Assembly: GCA_035235625.1 (NCBI GenBank)
Contig: CP141144.1
Location: 25,975,014 to 26,039,013, forward strand
DNA length: 64,000 bases
Direction of reading: 5' to 3'
From: Saururus chinensis
Taxonomy: Eukaryota; Streptophyta; Magnoliopsida; Piperales; Saururaceae
Below the pieces are notes generated by a model, which was not told where the DNA came from, did no database searches, and saw only the letters and a list, made by a program, of their open reading frames with translations. The translations under genes and the position numbers were made by a program. The stretch's first letter is position 1; every line of letters begins with the position of its first letter. Shown here in pieces: positions 36,151 to 50,390 of the stretch.

Positions 36151-39100
36151 CCTAACCGGCCTCTTTATAAGCATGGGGATTAAAGTTCTTAATCTCCTTA
36201 GAAATTGGGCCAACCCCCCCTCCCCCCTCACTTAGGCAACCTAATTGAGGCTCTAAAAATTAATATTCATGATTTTAAATAACCGGGTCCATAAAATAAC
36301 TTAAATGTCCCAAATATACATCTAAATCGGGTAAACGGGCCTTGTACGATATGTTCAACTTTGAAATTCATATCTCTCTCATCCGAACTCCGATTTATGT
36401 GTTCTTAGTGGTGTTTTAAAGTTCTTTCTATCTACTTTCTAATAACTTAAGTTTCAGACAGAAATTCAATCTATTAAAGAAATTAATCTACCAAGAAGGT
36501 CAAAGAGTCAAATAGCCTATTATCCACGTGTTTATTTTTTGAAACAAAAAAAATTCGGGATATTACAATAGTAAGACAGGTTCGTTCTTCTCTTAGCCAT
36601 GCCAGTTTCTATAGGCGATTCATCATGGACTTAGTAAGATATCTTAGCCATTATGTCATTTGTTAGCCCAGGATGTACCTTTTCATTTTGATGATGCCCG
36701 TATGAAAGCTTTCACCAAGCTTTGTACACTCCTCTCTACCACCCCTATCATTCAACCCCTAGAGTACTTCCCTACCCTTTGAGATTATCAGACTATGTTG
36801 TGGGTGCAGTCCTTTGCTAAAGAGTGAACAAAGACCCCCTTGTCATTTATTATGTTAGTAAGACCCTTTTTTATGTCGAATTGAACTATACCACCACAGA
36901 AAATGAACTTCTAACTTTCATTTATGCCCTTGATAAATTTCGATCGTATATTTTAGGGTTCAAAATCATTATCTTTTCTGACCATGCAACCTTATGCAAA
37001 CTTCTTTCTTAAAAGAATACCAAGCCTAGGCTCATCCAATGGATTTTGCTCCTCCAAGAGTTTGGTTATGAAATTAAGGACAAGAATGGTGTTGAGAATG
37101 TTGTGGCTGATTATTTGTATAGGATCTTACTTGAGGAAGCTCCCAACCCTGAACCACTTCATGATTCTTTCCCCGATGAGAAGCTCTATGCTATCTCTAT
37201 TACTTCACCCCTAGTTTGCCCACATTATTAACTATCTTATCATGGGTCGCATTCTCTCTAATTGGACTAAACAAGACAATGACTTATTCTTTTCTCATGT
37301 TAAGCACTATTATTGGGACAACCCAATCTTTTTAAATTTTGTTCTGACCATATTATCTGTCGATGTGTGCCCGATAGTGGATTCCACTGTATTGTCACAT
37401 TTTGTCACTTTCATGCCTGTGGTGGTCATTTTGGGGGGAAACAAAATAGCTGTTAAGGTTCTTCAAAGTGGATTTTACTAGTCCACCTTCTTTAGGGATT
37501 CTCATGAGTTTTGTAAGTTTTACGATAGATGTCAGCGTCTAGCGGATCTTTCCCAAAGAGAAATGATGCCTCTCCAACCCATCCTCATTGTTGAGATTTT
37601 TTATGTTTGAGGAATCGATTTCATGGGTTCATTTCCACCCTCCTTTGGCTACACTTACATTTTGGTTGTCATCGATTATGTCTCCAAATGGCTTGAAGCT
37701 ATAGCGGTAAAAAGCAATGACCATAAGGTTGTTGTGACATTTCCCATGGAACATATTTTTTGTCGATTTGGTTCACCTAGGGCAATCATTAGCAATGGGG
37801 GTAGCCACTTTTGTAACCATTCTTTTGAAGCTTTTCTTCAAAAATATTCCATCACACATAAAGTTGCAACCCCCTACCATCCTTAGATCAGTGGTCATGT
37901 AATGGTGTCCAATCATGAGATTAAGAAAATTTTTGAGAAAATGGTGCACCCTGATCGAAAAGATTGGTCCATGCGTCTTAATGATGCCTTATGGGCATAC
38001 CAAACTGCTTATAAAGCCACCATTGGCATGTCCCTTTACCGTTGTGTTTTACAATATGGCATGTCACTTACCTATTTAGTTGTAGCACCATGCTTTTTGG
38101 GCCATTAAAATATTTAATTTTAAAATGGACAAAGCCGGTTCCCACCACAAACTACAACTGAATAAATTGGAAGAGATGTGTCATGAAGCTTACAAGAATG
38201 CGAAATTAAATAAACAAAGGACTAAGGCTTTACATGACCACTTAATCCATCAAAAGTCCTTTGAACCTAACAAGAAAGTTTGGCTCTTTAATTCTAAATT
38301 ACACCTCTTCCCAAGTAAGCTTAGATCTTGCTAGGATGGCCCCTATGTTGTTACCCAAGTTTTACCTCATGGAGAAGTTGAAATCTCTGACCCATGCGAT
38401 AATCAAATTTTCAAAGTTAATAGTTAGAGACTTAAGCCTTTCACTGAGAGAGATTCAAGAGGGGTGACATTCACTCCATTGATTTGATTGATCGACTATT
38501 ACATTGATGGAGTGCACATCGTCTAGTTGAAGATGTTAAACTTTGCGCTTCTAGGGAAGCACTTATTTTTCTTCAGGTTTATTTTTTGCTCTTTTTGTTA
38601 GTTTTATTTATTACTTATTTTATTAAGATCCATGTAGTTGATTTAGTATAATAACTTCAAGTTTATTAAAAAAATTGAATTTGAACGTACAATCAAGTCA
38701 TCTGTCAAAACAAGTGCTTTGGCTAGCTCGGCAACTACCATGTTCTCTTCCGCCGCAACGACTCCTCTTTTGTTGTGTTGCCATTCACTGTACAACAAGA
38801 GTTTTTTGTCCAAAATCATCCCTTCCCCCTGATCTTTTGCGTAGAATCCATTTCCGGTGTCTATTTGAGCCAAATTGGCCACCATTTTATGTTGTCCCAC
38901 CATTTACCCGATAAGCCCCAAATTCATTTTTTAATTTCTCTTTCATATTTTGGCCAAATTAGATGCAATTTTTGTGGATATTTGTTAGAATCGATTTGTA
39001 TGCTATCTATTTATGATTTGGTCCAGTTTGATAAAATAAATGATGTGGCGTGCATGGTTAATTCCGAATTTTTCATCACGCATTGTTTTTGTCAAAAATT

Positions 39101-40760
39101 CCAATTTTTGAAGCCTTAATGAATCAGTTTATATGACTTGCTTTATTAAATATGCTTATTTTTTACTTGTACATATTATACTCTGATTTGGGACATTTTT
39201 GTTCATTTTTTCTTTGGGTATTTTTGTAATTTGACATTATTGGGCGTGTAAAAAAAATTATGCTTTTTCATTCGTTTCCATAACACTTTTAGCACTTCTT
39301 TTTTAGCTTTTTACATATTCATGGTGCATGATTTCAGTTCTAAAGCCTCAAAGAAGAGGAAGGGTGCCCCTTCCACTTTGCAAGCTTCATCTTCTACTAT
39401 CACCACTACCGATCTACCTCTTTGTGCTATTGTTTACAAGCGACAGGTAGAGTTTGCCCCTACCATTATTGCTACTCAGTCATGACTTATGGAGCAATAG
39501 GATTGGCACTCCTTTTCTCACAGATTGCAGTCCCTAACACTTGCGTGCATCATGAGCAGGTATGATCTTTGTATGTGTCTACCTTTCTTGATGACCGGGG
39601 ATATATTATCAGCACCATTGGATCCGTTACAATCATAGTCACCTCAAATCTTATAGCTATGGTGATGGGTCTTACACACTCCACCTTTACCTATCACGGT
39701 GATGATTTTACTATCACGGGGACTCTTGTGAGACAAGAGCGAGGACCATCCCTCACATATGGTTTGCCAGCTTCTCTAATGATGCGAGACTATCATTTTG
39801 TGCATATTATATTGGAGTATGACATAGGGTTCCACTGATGTGAGAAGGTAGATTACACCTTAGCCCACCTTTTGTATGTTTTGAGTCATGCAGAGCAGAT
39901 TCACCTCTACTTCCCCTCATTTGTCTTTGAACAAATGGCGAATATAGTGTATGGACCATCGAATGCTCAATTGGCTTATCAATTCATCTTGGAGTGGATT
40001 TTTTATCACTTTCAGTTGGATTTTCCTTCATATGCACCTACAAGCTGCAGTTTAGGGGTTATTTCCCAGGAGACCCTAAACCAGATGGTCACACATTGCC
40101 CACCTCGACTAGCATTAGAAGAGGAGGGCGAGGAAGAGTCGTTCGCAAAGGGCACACCAGTGGTTGTAGCTGACCAGTGCATTCCACCACATTCTTTTGC
40201 TGACGACTATTTCCTCTAGACGGAGCATCTCCTTCGAGCATATATTGATTCTTCTAAGGTATAGCTTCAGATGTGCCTGACTGTACATATAGACGCTCAG
40301 ATGGCTGCTTAAATGGCTGAAATGAGAGGCCTTATACATGGAATGGCTGATTTGATTTGTGGCAGATGCAGATAATGGAGATGAGACTTCTCCTGATGGG
40401 GATGATTATGATGATGCTGATGCTTAGCTATGCAGGGGCTAATTTTCTCTTTTCTTATCTTTTCTTTTCTTTAGTTTATTATTGTTCTCTTTTTTTAGAG
40501 TTTGGTACTGTATGTAAGATACCTAACCCCAACTTGGTTTATTTTTGTTGGTTTATCTTGTTTTCATATTAAAGATGGTTAACAATGGTTTTAATCAATG
40601 TTTTCTTCATTTTATTGGTTTTTATGCTAATTTAAGTTTATTTAATTTTTTTTGGAGTTTTTGGGATTTTTTGGTAATTTTCCAAAAAAATAGAACGGGT
40701 CCCACCGTGGACCCCACGTTTGTAATTTGTGGTGATGGGTCCCGCAAGATCCTAAACCCA
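36150..40760 (+). mobile_element. Athila-lineage Ty3/gypsy fossil (unit B)
   Basis: LTR-like sequence (about 36150-36567) is followed by pol remnants of the Athila lineage: the end of reverse transcriptase and RNase H (about 36573-37130), integrase (about 37500-38110, core reading VVIDYVSKWLEAI) and a C-terminal stretch (to ~38470). Then come ~850 bp without a domain, and a degenerate extra ORF (39569-40219) related to 1185-1860. Gag and protease are missing. It is broken in many places and old. Confidence 0.82.
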
Positions 40761-41949
40761 ACTTATTTCATCGTTAAAGTGTTTCAAAAAAATTTTAACT
40801 TCATTTTAGATATGAAATTAGCACATTACCTATTTTTAGTATAAATTTATATTCGTACTCCAAATTGCTATTTCGTATACACCATAACTTACTATAAATA
40901 AAAAGCACCAGCTTCATTCCCATTTGGGAAGGGCTGAAAAGCCCTAATGCTCATTCAATAAAAGAACAACTTGATTAAGGTAAGATTAGTCTTGATTTTG
41001 CCATAAATCTTTTTTAATCCCATATTTTCCAAAGATAAATCTTGTTTTACTATACTAAAGTTTCTAATTTTAATCCATAATTTAAACCTCTAATGATAGA
41101 TTTTTGTTTTAGAACAAAGCAAGCTCTAGATCTATGAGTTTTTAAGTGATTTAAGCTTAAATAATCGGATTTATCAAGGTATTAACTAAATGCTAAATTT
41201 GGGTAGGGATTTAAAGATATTCAAGCTTCGATTTCGGACCAAGATCTCACTGAAGGTAAGGGTTCTTCTTCCGAAATGGTTTATGCCTAGGATTTAAAGT
41301 TTGAGATGTTTTATGTAGGTTATGCTTGATATTGAGCTTTAATGATGGTTTATGTAAAGAATGATATTTTTAATAATTTCCTTGTGTTTTAGTTTATAAA
41401 TGACTAGATCTATCATTTCCTAAGCTTCAATTTCAATATTATAATGTTTGAAAGTGAGATTTGAATGTTTATGTCAATTTTAGGTATTTTTGATTTTAGG
41501 TTCGAAAGGTTGAAGACAAACCAGGGTTACTGTATAGGGTTATAAACCAAGAATAAAGATCTTGTGCTCTACAAGTGAAGAGTTTTTAATGATTCGTTTT
41601 CACCATAAGCCCACAGTAAGGAACACTTAGGAACTATTATCTATGACATTGATGATGCACATGCTAGCGTCGACCATTAGTGCCAATATCACTAACACTA
41701 ACGCACACTAGTGTGTGCTTCGTCAATCTTAAAAATAAAAAGTCATCGGGTATTCTTTATGCTAAGGTCATAGTGAGCAAGGAGTATAAAAAACCCTTTC
41801 CTCTACAACATAGATAAAAAAAAAAAAGAACTTCCAAGAAAAAAATATATGGAAATAAAAAAACATGCAAATAGGACATGTAACTCAACTCAAAAACTTA
41901 ATAGGGTGTTTGGTTGTAATTGTGTTTGTAGCAAGTTCTCCCACAAATT
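40761..41949. other. Non-coding sequence shared with unit A
   Basis: Matches 2500-2883 and 5790-6519 of unit A. It contains the unoccupied site (about 41214-41221) corresponding to the solo-LTR insertion 2889-5784. No gene. Confidence 0.6.
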
Positions 41950-42560
41950 TGGTGAAGTTTTATGCAAATTTAACAAGGTGGTCACTTGTTAGGGGAAGAA
42001 CATTGTTTGGTTGATTGTGACCACGGCCACAACCACAACGCCCATGATTAGAGTACTTGGTGTTACCACGACCATGACTACCATTGTTGTTGGCATTGGA
42101 TTGCTTATTGGCAACATTGGTGGTAGGTGCTAAAATGTCGCAAGTGGATAATTGGCTAGCTAAAGCCAATCGATGCTCCTATGTTCGAAGCATGCCATGC
42201 AGATCATCCAAGTCAACTAGATCAGCGCGAGAAGTAATGGCCATAACAAATGGCTCTTATCCTCCACAGTCTACTTGAGAATATTGAGAACAAGATCCAT
42301 GGTGGGGACAAGACATGTGGCAGCAACAAGTTGGTTGGCAAGCTCTCTTGTCTTGTGAAAATATTGCAAAATGGTGAGCAACCCCTATTTGAGAGTTTGG
42401 ACTCAAAAGCAAAGTTACATAATGTGTGATTGAGAGGGGGACCCATGCAAACACTCGAGCGTACTCCACATGGCATGATCGAACTCTAAATGAGTTGGTG
42501 GAATTGGAAAAGGTATCTAATAAAACCGTTCCACCACGGGGTTGCGCAATTATCCATTTA
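41950..42560 (-). mobile_element. Ty1/copia gag fragment, fossil (unit B)
   Basis: Paralogue of 6520-7030; same partial copia Gag similarity on the minus strand with an Asn/Gly/Arg-rich tail. Broken fragment only. Confidence 0.6.
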
Positions 42561-42725
42561 TATTTTAACACATAAATTGAACCTCATGCCTCAATTTACT
42601 CACTTTTAAATATATATAAAATTACTAAACATGTCAGATATTAAAAGACCATATTTACCCCGTCCTTCCAGAAATGACTAAAGGACATATACGGCCATCT
42701 TAGTAAGCAATCATACACCAATTAA

Positions 42726-45647
42726 TCAAACCTCAGCCACAGATGGTCGACAATTGGGGAATATAAATGGTGTGGTATCGAACCCGTTCAACCATCTATG
42801 GGCAACTGCTCTATACAACGCCTCAGTCCCATGCACCCCGTCCCAGCTCACATAGGTTGAGGGATTATCACACGCTTGTACCCCGGGGTCCCCACATATC
42901 AGCGATGCGTTGTAGTTATATGGCCCACCGACTCCACAACACGAACTCAAACTCTCTTTGAATCCTGCACATCAATAGAATCGATGTTAGAGGGTTTCAC
43001 CTTTTGGTCTTGGTCATGTTTAGTAGGGCTGTTAAAACTTGGACCTAGCTTGATCAGGAGAGAACTGACCCAAGATTGTGAGTCAGGTTCTTTCTCAGGT
43101 AGGGTCAAGTATTTTATATCAAAAATTTAAATACCAACCCAAATCAACTAGAGATCTTAATTAACTTACAAAACCAAATTTAACCCAAGTGAAACCTAAT
43201 CATTGGCGATTGGCATAAATTACATTTCAAATTCAAAGAATGTTCCTCAATTTTTATTGAAAGTTGGGAACTAATTTCGATTTATATTATTTCAATTAAG
43301 TTATTGTTATTATATTTATATTGTAGTTGTCTTTCTATTGTTAGCTTATATTAATTTATTTATTTTATTATGTGATTGATATTTTAAAACAGAACAATGA
43401 TTTAGATGGTTATCATATATGAATTTGTGCGCTAAAAAATTGTTGAGCTTTTAAAAGTAATAAAATTATATTTTTTAGATGTTGGAAATAATTATTTTGA
43501 AGTAACTTGTCTCTTAAAAGTTATACAGGGAAGATGAAAAAAATTGATTTACCATAAAATTATTTTTCATAAATTGTCAAACTAAAAATTATGTCAAAAC
43601 GTCGCTAAAAGTTTGTAAAAGTGTCACTAAAAATTCTGTAGGGTCACCCTTACCTCTTGTATTTTTTGTGGGAGTTTTAAACCTCTGCAAAATTATTAGC
43701 GGATATTTAAAATATTACTTATAATAGTGGGTTTTAAACCTCCGTAAAAATTTTAAACATTCAATGAGGGTTTTAAACCCCACCCCAACCTTCACCAAAA
43801 ACTTTTTGTGACGGGGCTTTTAGATGTGAATTGAGAATCCCCACTAAAGGTGAGGGTTTTTGAAGCTAGTCAAAAATGATAGAGCTAACACAAGTCCACT
43901 TCCAAAAAGAGATTCGTTTTACTCGTTAACTCTCAAGACCACTGTCTGGTTGAGGTATTTGTTTGTTTGTGGTTGTCCTTCATCCAAAAAACAATATTGT
44001 TAAGGTTGTGGCAATCCGGTTAAGAGTCCTATCACTATTGATAATTAAGCACCTGTAATAAATTATGAACCCCTTATACGAACAAACATGCCCATCACCC
44101 CAATACGGACCTAAAATTCTCTCCCTTTATCACTAAACCCACATGTCTAGCAATAAAATTTGCAGGCTTAGAATAAGGGAAGATTCTAATAAGGCCTAGT
44201 TAGGCAGTTAGTAATAATAAGCCTAACGTAAATTATATAAAAACTGATGATATTTAAGATTGAGGGTATATTAATGCATGTTAACATAAGTAACATTTAT
44301 AACACTGTAAATATCTGTGTGTGTTGTCGAAACTTATGGTGGGCTGATTATAAAGTTGAAAAACTATACTGTAGATAAGAGCCCGGAGGTTTTTTAATTT
44401 TTATTTGAAAAATAAACTCTGTAGTCAATTGTGGCGAGGGCTTACCGAACTCACGGGGAGACTCGTAGATTCGCATGGCCGCCTGGTAAAAATCAGCATA
44501 GACGATGTTGACATGAGGGTAATGGCCGCGCAGCCGGTCCACCATCGCCGCCAACTGCCGGTTGTGGAACCGGCTGAACTCGTTGAGCTGGGCCAGGCAC
44601 CCGGTTTGTGGGTCGTAGTCTTCTTTTCTCACGCCCGGCTTGATAGTCAGGTAACAGGGCAAGCAGCCGAACCCCGCCATGGACGGCACAATGAAGGAAG
44701 TGGCTCCGTCTTCAATCAGAGTCTGAAACACAGGCAGGCATACAAATGAGCCCTTCAATTTAGTCTATATGCAGACGAACTGAGTCAATCAAACTCACTT
44801 TCATGGCCGACTCAGTGGTTGCAATGACAAGCGGCACAATGCCCTCCTGTACTTCTGGGATGCTCCAGTTGTGATTGAATGCATAGCCATAGTCGTTGCC
44901 TCCTATTTCTCCCACAATGAAAAGGGTGTTCCTCAATATGAACCCACAATCTGTGGAGATTAGATTCAGACAAAATTATTTTGTGCAAACACAGCCATGA
45001 ACAAGAAATTGGTGGACGGAAACAAACGAGGTAGACTGGCTAACTGAAAGATGATTGGCCGAGTCCACTCGGAAGAAATTGGACAAATTATCGATATAAT
45101 TTACCTGATGTTCCAGAGCAAATTGAAGGCAGAAGCTTCTGGAACCAGTCGAGCTGAACACTCAAGCTGTCGTGCGTCTCCATGGGAATCCCTGTCTCGG
45201 CAAAGAAATCTGCATCGAGGGCTGTCGCTCCTGCCACTGCAAAGTTGGCCCCATACTTGAAATTCTTCTCGTTTGAGTGAGGCAGGTAAGGAAGCACAAA
45301 CGGGATCTCCAGAGCTTCAGCTGTCAGTACCAAAAAAGACAGTAAGCTGCACTTAACTGACTACAGTTACATAACGCTTGATCAAGAGACCTGGTACCTA
45401 GGAAGTCGATGATCAAGCGGCCATCAGAGCATCTGCCGGTTGGGTGATGGAAGAAGGTTTCCCCATAGGGCGGCCGGCCTGAAGAGGTGTTGGCTTCAGA
45501 GTAGAGCAAGTTTCCTGTGTCCGTGAGGGAGTCACCGAAGCTGAATATGGAGTTGTAGCAGTTTGATAGGGACTCAATTGGGGACAATAGGAAAGCTGCA
45601 ATGAAGATGAGAATAAGGTGGAAGGGAAGGGATGGGAAGGCTTCCAT
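42726..45647 (-). CDS. GDSL esterase/lipase, copy B (intact)
   Basis: Five exons: 45398-45647, 45105-45320, 44799-44950, 44446-44722, 42726-42964, total 1134 bp, 377 residues, consensus splice sites throughout. An N-terminal hydrophobic signal peptide (LILIFIAAFLLSPIESLSNC) predicts secretion. Family blocks: FGDSLTDTG with nucleophile Ser40, FAVAGATALD, GEIGGNDYGY with Asn174, and WDGVHGTEALY with Asp340 and His343. The length and the SYVSWDG-like end resemble the sinapine-esterase/acetylajmalan-esterase branch (At1g28590-like), which hydrolyses ester bonds of secondary metabolites; the substrate cannot be read from sequence. Intron 4 is long (42965-44445). It is the functional sister of the disrupted copy at 10263-32767. 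Confidence 0.93.
42965..44445 (-). other. Intron 4 of GDSL copy B
   Basis: AT-rich intron homologous to 10502-11949, with donor CG|GTAAGCC and acceptor CTGCAG-like CAG at 42965-42967. No gene inside. Confidence 0.8.
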
Positions 45648-46040
45648 TGGTAAAAGCTAGCACCAGGCCAGCGAATGGACTGATTGAAGCATTTATGCTA
45701 TAAGGTGTGTTCAGCCATCTGCCCGTGTGCGATATGACTTGGCTTGTCTCGACTCTTGAGCCGGGACCATCACAAATGGGCCTATAACACTGATTGTGGA
45801 TCTATAAACGTGCTAATTTAAGCCCTTTGTTTATTGCCGATTGAACATGCAGCTGGGTTCAAAATGTACGTCTCCCTTCGCCGACAAACTCGGAACACGA
45901 CGTGCAAAACAATTAACTCGGGAAAAGCATGCGAGGGCGTTGAATATCTCACATTTGTTGGACTAAGTTATTGGCTTGGCTCATATTAGCGGTATAGTAA
46001 CTAGTTAGGGTGAATCGGTTTATGTTAAAAGGTCCTAGGT

Positions 46041-47995
46041 GTAGGCGTAGATCTACTATTTACTACATGTTGTCATACTTGTTAGTGAATATATTTATTT
46101 AAATTTTTTTATTTTATATTAATAGTTATAGTTAAAAAATAATAATTTTTATAAAACATGCATCTAAGATAAAGAAATAATACTTTTTTTTAAATACTCA
46201 ATTATTTAAATTTAATAAAATAAAATTATTAATATAGAACAATTTTTTTTTAAATAAAACTATTAATTTAGGATGGTAGGAGTACTTATACTAGTTATAT
46301 AATGAATGGTGATATTTCCACAACAAAAATACCCACAAAAACTCATACAAGAGTTTTGATTCGACTTTACAAGTAGGCCCCACACATAGTTTATATGGGT
46401 TCACTTATTTAAACCAATTAAAATTCATGTGTGAATTATTAATGTATATTTTTTATGTAAAAATATTATTTTTCTTATATAATATGTGTTAGGTATATGC
46501 ATATACCTTGTGGGCCCTCAAATATGTCTTTAACCTAGTGCAGGACCCACAAGAACGTACAATCAATAGCTACCTTGGGTATGACCATAAGGAGTGTGTT
46601 AGGCCTATATAGGCTTGTGGACTTGAGCCTATAACATACTACTTGGAGGCCCGGTTAGAAAAGACTTTGTTGGGCCTTGATTCCAAGCCCCCACTCTCCC
46701 ACGCCTCTCACTTGTGTCCCTCTCTCTCCTTTGGGTGAAGAGGGTCAACCCCTCTTCCCACCCGCCCCCCCTCTTCTCTCTCTGGGTTGAGCCGCTGCCC
46801 TTCCTACTCCTTACCTCTTTACTTGGTGATCAAGGGAGGAGCCTCTCCTTTCACCCTTGGCATGCTAGACCTTCATCTTGGACCGTGAGTAACATGAAGA
46901 AGATAGTTGATTGGCAGCTTATGCACATCAGAGGAGGCTTTGCTTGAGGTGATCTCTCTTTCCCTACATGTGATAGGGTTTGTGGTGTTCTCATTCATCA
47001 ATTCTTTAAAAAGGTATTTCACATCCACCTTTTCTATAATTGAATTGATCGTATTGAAAACAACATGTTTTTACTTGTGGGCGCATAGGCCACACCCTTG
47101 GGGCTCAACCTCTAAAGGTTAGTATGTGATTATCCCTTGCACTTAAGTTTAATTGAATGATTATTGATCATGTTGTAGATGTCATTGCTTATATATGCAT
47201 GCATGCATTTTTTAGTTCTCATTTAACCGTCTTTGGGGGGTATGTACTAAGTCTTCATTGGGGAAATAGAATTATTCTAAACATAATTTTCAAAAGGTCA
47301 AGGGGTTTGTGTAATTTTACAAAAAAATTGGTTGTCTAAAATTAACTATACCGAACCGGTTAAAAACGAGAATTATTAGAGGGGTCCTACATTAAAAAAT
47401 AATTCTTAACTAGTAAGAATGCAAACACATTACACTTATAAATATATATTAGAGAAGATAAAAATAATTAGATTAGAAATAAAGTATTCACTTCCTTTGT
47501 CTAACATTAATAGCTTTATTTGCTTTTTTCCAAATGAACTAAATTTAATTTATTTTGCAAAACCAAATAGAGCTATTAATGTGGGACCAAGGGAGTGTTG
47601 AACAAAGATTTATCTTGCATCCTATAATTACAATACCTGTTTTCCTATTAGAATGATTATAAATTATATATACAAAACCCCAATACACTTGTATGCAATT
47701 GTGAGTCATAATCTTAGAGGCTAAATATTATGTCATATGTTGGCCAAGTAATAGTGTCAAAGAACTTTGTGCGGTGGAGCATGTTGTTTATATTAAGATT
47801 AGTTTGGTGGTGGGTCTTATTTAATAAATTCATTGGGAGTTTTCCAAAGGTTTTAAAAATATGTAAATCCAAACATGTATAATACATAAAAAAATAAAAA
47901 AAATATCATTAAGAACTGTGCTATATACATTGGGCCTACAAAAAATAAAAAAAAAACATAGTCATATGTGATTTCATTTGATAGAGCTCATCGAA
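46041..47995. other. Intergenic sequence
   Basis: AT-rich, with short ORFs that show no family resemblance. Nothing assignable seen. Confidence 0.4.
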
Positions 47996-50001
47996 TGTAA
48001 TTACCCATTTTCTGGTTACGCCTAACCTGAGAGGTTAGGGGTAATTTAATAATTTTAGTTAAGTTTCAGGGGGTTGTAAGGGATGAAATCCTCGCATATG
48101 GGTAGATCTCGAAGTAACAAGCATAATAAATCGAAGAACACATGAAACTGAGGTCAGGAGCAAAAGATATATCCTCGGGAAGTGTGTCATATGGGCAGGT
48201 TTCACATGAAAAGTGTAGAATAACCTACATATGTGTGATCTTATTTTGAAGGGTTTATTGATATGAGTCCATTGATACCAAGAACATCCATCCGCAGGGC
48301 AGCCACTCATCGCACATATTGCACATAGTTGCGACGTGCGGGAGCAAGCCTACTTGTCACGGGCCCCATCCAGCAGACAGGCAGGCCAATGCACGGCCCT
48401 TTGTGTATCACGCGGGATGGCCTATGATGATGCAGGCCGTGGGCATTCCATTATAATTTGGAATCCCGTTCAACTTCCATAGTAGTTTTCCGGCTCGTTC
48501 TGAGTCCATTCTTGTTTGTTTTAAAAGGTGTTCCTAGCTAATTCAAGTGTGATCTATGCAATGACATAGTCTTTTCCTAGAGTTGGCATCCCTCGAAGGG
48601 GTAATGACCTAGGGCAAAAGGAGGCTCTGTTTGCCACCTTTGTGCCCCAAAGAGAGAGAAGTGGCCCGGAGAAAGATGACGCTTCGTCCTCCATTACTAG
48701 GCTGCATCGAGAGAAGTGGCCCAAAGTAGGGGAGGCTCCGTCCTCCACCAAAGGGCCACGTAGTGCAAGAAACGTCCCCCGGTAAGGGGAGGTTCTGTCT
48801 ATAGCTTACGAATGCGGAAAAAGAAAAAGTCTTCGGGTAAGGGGAGGTTTTGTCCGTTGTCTATGGGCATGGGAAGTGTCTCCGGGATTGAGGAGGATTG
48901 GCTCAGGGTAAGGGTAGGCTTTGTTCGCCACACTCGTGCCCCAAAGAGAGAGATACAGCCCAGAGAAAGAGGAGGCTTTGTCCTCCATCATTGGGCTACA
49001 TCAAGAGAAGTGGCCCGAAGTAGGGGAGACTTCATCCTCCACTAAAGGGCCAAGCAGTGAGATAAATATCCCTGAGTAAAAGGAGGTTATGTTCGCAGCT
49101 TACAGGTATGAGAAGTATAAAATGTCTTCATGTAAGGGAAGGTTCTGTATATTGCCTTTAGGCATAAAAGAGTGTGAAGAGCCCCAGGGAAGGGAAGTGC
49201 TTGTCTATCGCCTTTTAGGCGAAATAAGATAAATGTGCCGGAGCTAAAGGAATTTCCTCCACTATCTCCAGATTTGATGGGGTGAACGCACTGAAGGAAT
49301 GAGCAACTCTAAAAGCCGCTACTTCTTAAAATATCAAGGGAGTAAGGATTTCTGACCTTCCAATTTAATATATGGTTATATGAATGCATGTGTTATTTAA
49401 GTATATGCTATGCTATGATCCAATGTGTTTTGATATGCTTTGATGTGATCTGTTCCGTTATGTGGTAGAGCGAGATGTGTGATTGTGTTAGTATTTTGTT
49501 CCGCTTTGTGGCAGAACAAGATATGCGATTGTGTTAGTGTTATACTCGGCTATGTGATAGAGCGAGATATGTGATTCCGCTGTATTATTGGCTTTCGTTT
49601 GACTCTAATGATTTATGAGATTTCCGTATGACTCCGATTAAATATTCGAATATATGTATTTTGATGTATGTTTTTATGATGCTTGATGCATGTAATAGTC
49701 ATTAAGTAGAACTATGTTTGGATCCAATTGTATGGAATAACATCGTAGATGTTATCTAATATGTATGTAAGCAACCAACGACAAGATAATGTTGGCACAG
49801 TCTAAATTAGTTATAAAATTATGTTTGAATTGGCCTACATGTAATGGAGCACTAAAGTTCTATAGTGTGTAGAGGAAACGTTATGACTCTCGCACTCAAA
49901 CTCCACCACTCTTGGTTTGGTTTTCAATTTTTGGGAACCCAGAGTATGAGTTATGATTGTGTACCCCTGGCTCGGGTTGGTTTCTAGGTCAGGGCATTAC
50001 A
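47996..50001 (+). mobile_element. Solo LTR (2006 bp)
   Basis: Begins TGTAATTACCC and ends AGGGCATTACA, with flanks TCGAA (47991-47995) and TCGAT (50002-50006), 4 of 5 identical. It aligns end to end, in inverse orientation, with the LTR at 62058-63488. Its middle (about 48600-49230) is an imperfect ~60-bp tandem repeat built on AAGTGGCCC/GGGGAGG motifs. No internal region, so it is a solo LTR. Confidence 0.78.
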
Positions 50002-50390
50002 TCGATAGCTTATTAACAATATAAAAAATGCTCAATTCCAAGTTTTGGAGTGCAAGATATTGACCTAAAATAAAGTCTATGTTATATTAGTAACCAATAT
50101 TAAGTTGACATATGATAAGCACCTAAAAGGATTAAATAAATAATTTTATAAAAGTATCCTCAAATTATATATCAATTCAAACTTGTATTAAAGGGTATAA
50201 AGATATAAAATACATGTACTAGTAAAATTAAGGGTAAAATATATAAGTAAAATAGTACAAAAATGAAAGTTTATAGTCACTCAATTTACTTCATATAGTA
50301 GTATGATTATCTTCGTTTAAAGACAAAAGTCTTTTTTTATAAAAAAGGGGTGAATTACACATATTAAGTGATATTACACATAACCCATAT

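Larger units (their letters stand above)
690..46040 (+). repeat. Tandem segmental duplication, units A and B
   Basis: Two direct copies of a ~10 kb segment. Unit A spans about 690-35100 and is inflated by later insertions; unit B spans about 36150-46040. Matching blocks seen by eye: 690-1080 with 36180-36440 (LTR-like), 1140-2880 with 39500-41210 (Athila-type extra ORF), 5785-7208 with 41221-42650 (copia gag region), 10190-12143 plus 31761-33071 with 42660-45935 (GDSL gene and 5' flank), and 35007-35100 with about 45935-46040. Exon lengths of the two GDSL copies are identical. Outer breakpoints are approximate. Confidence 0.85.
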
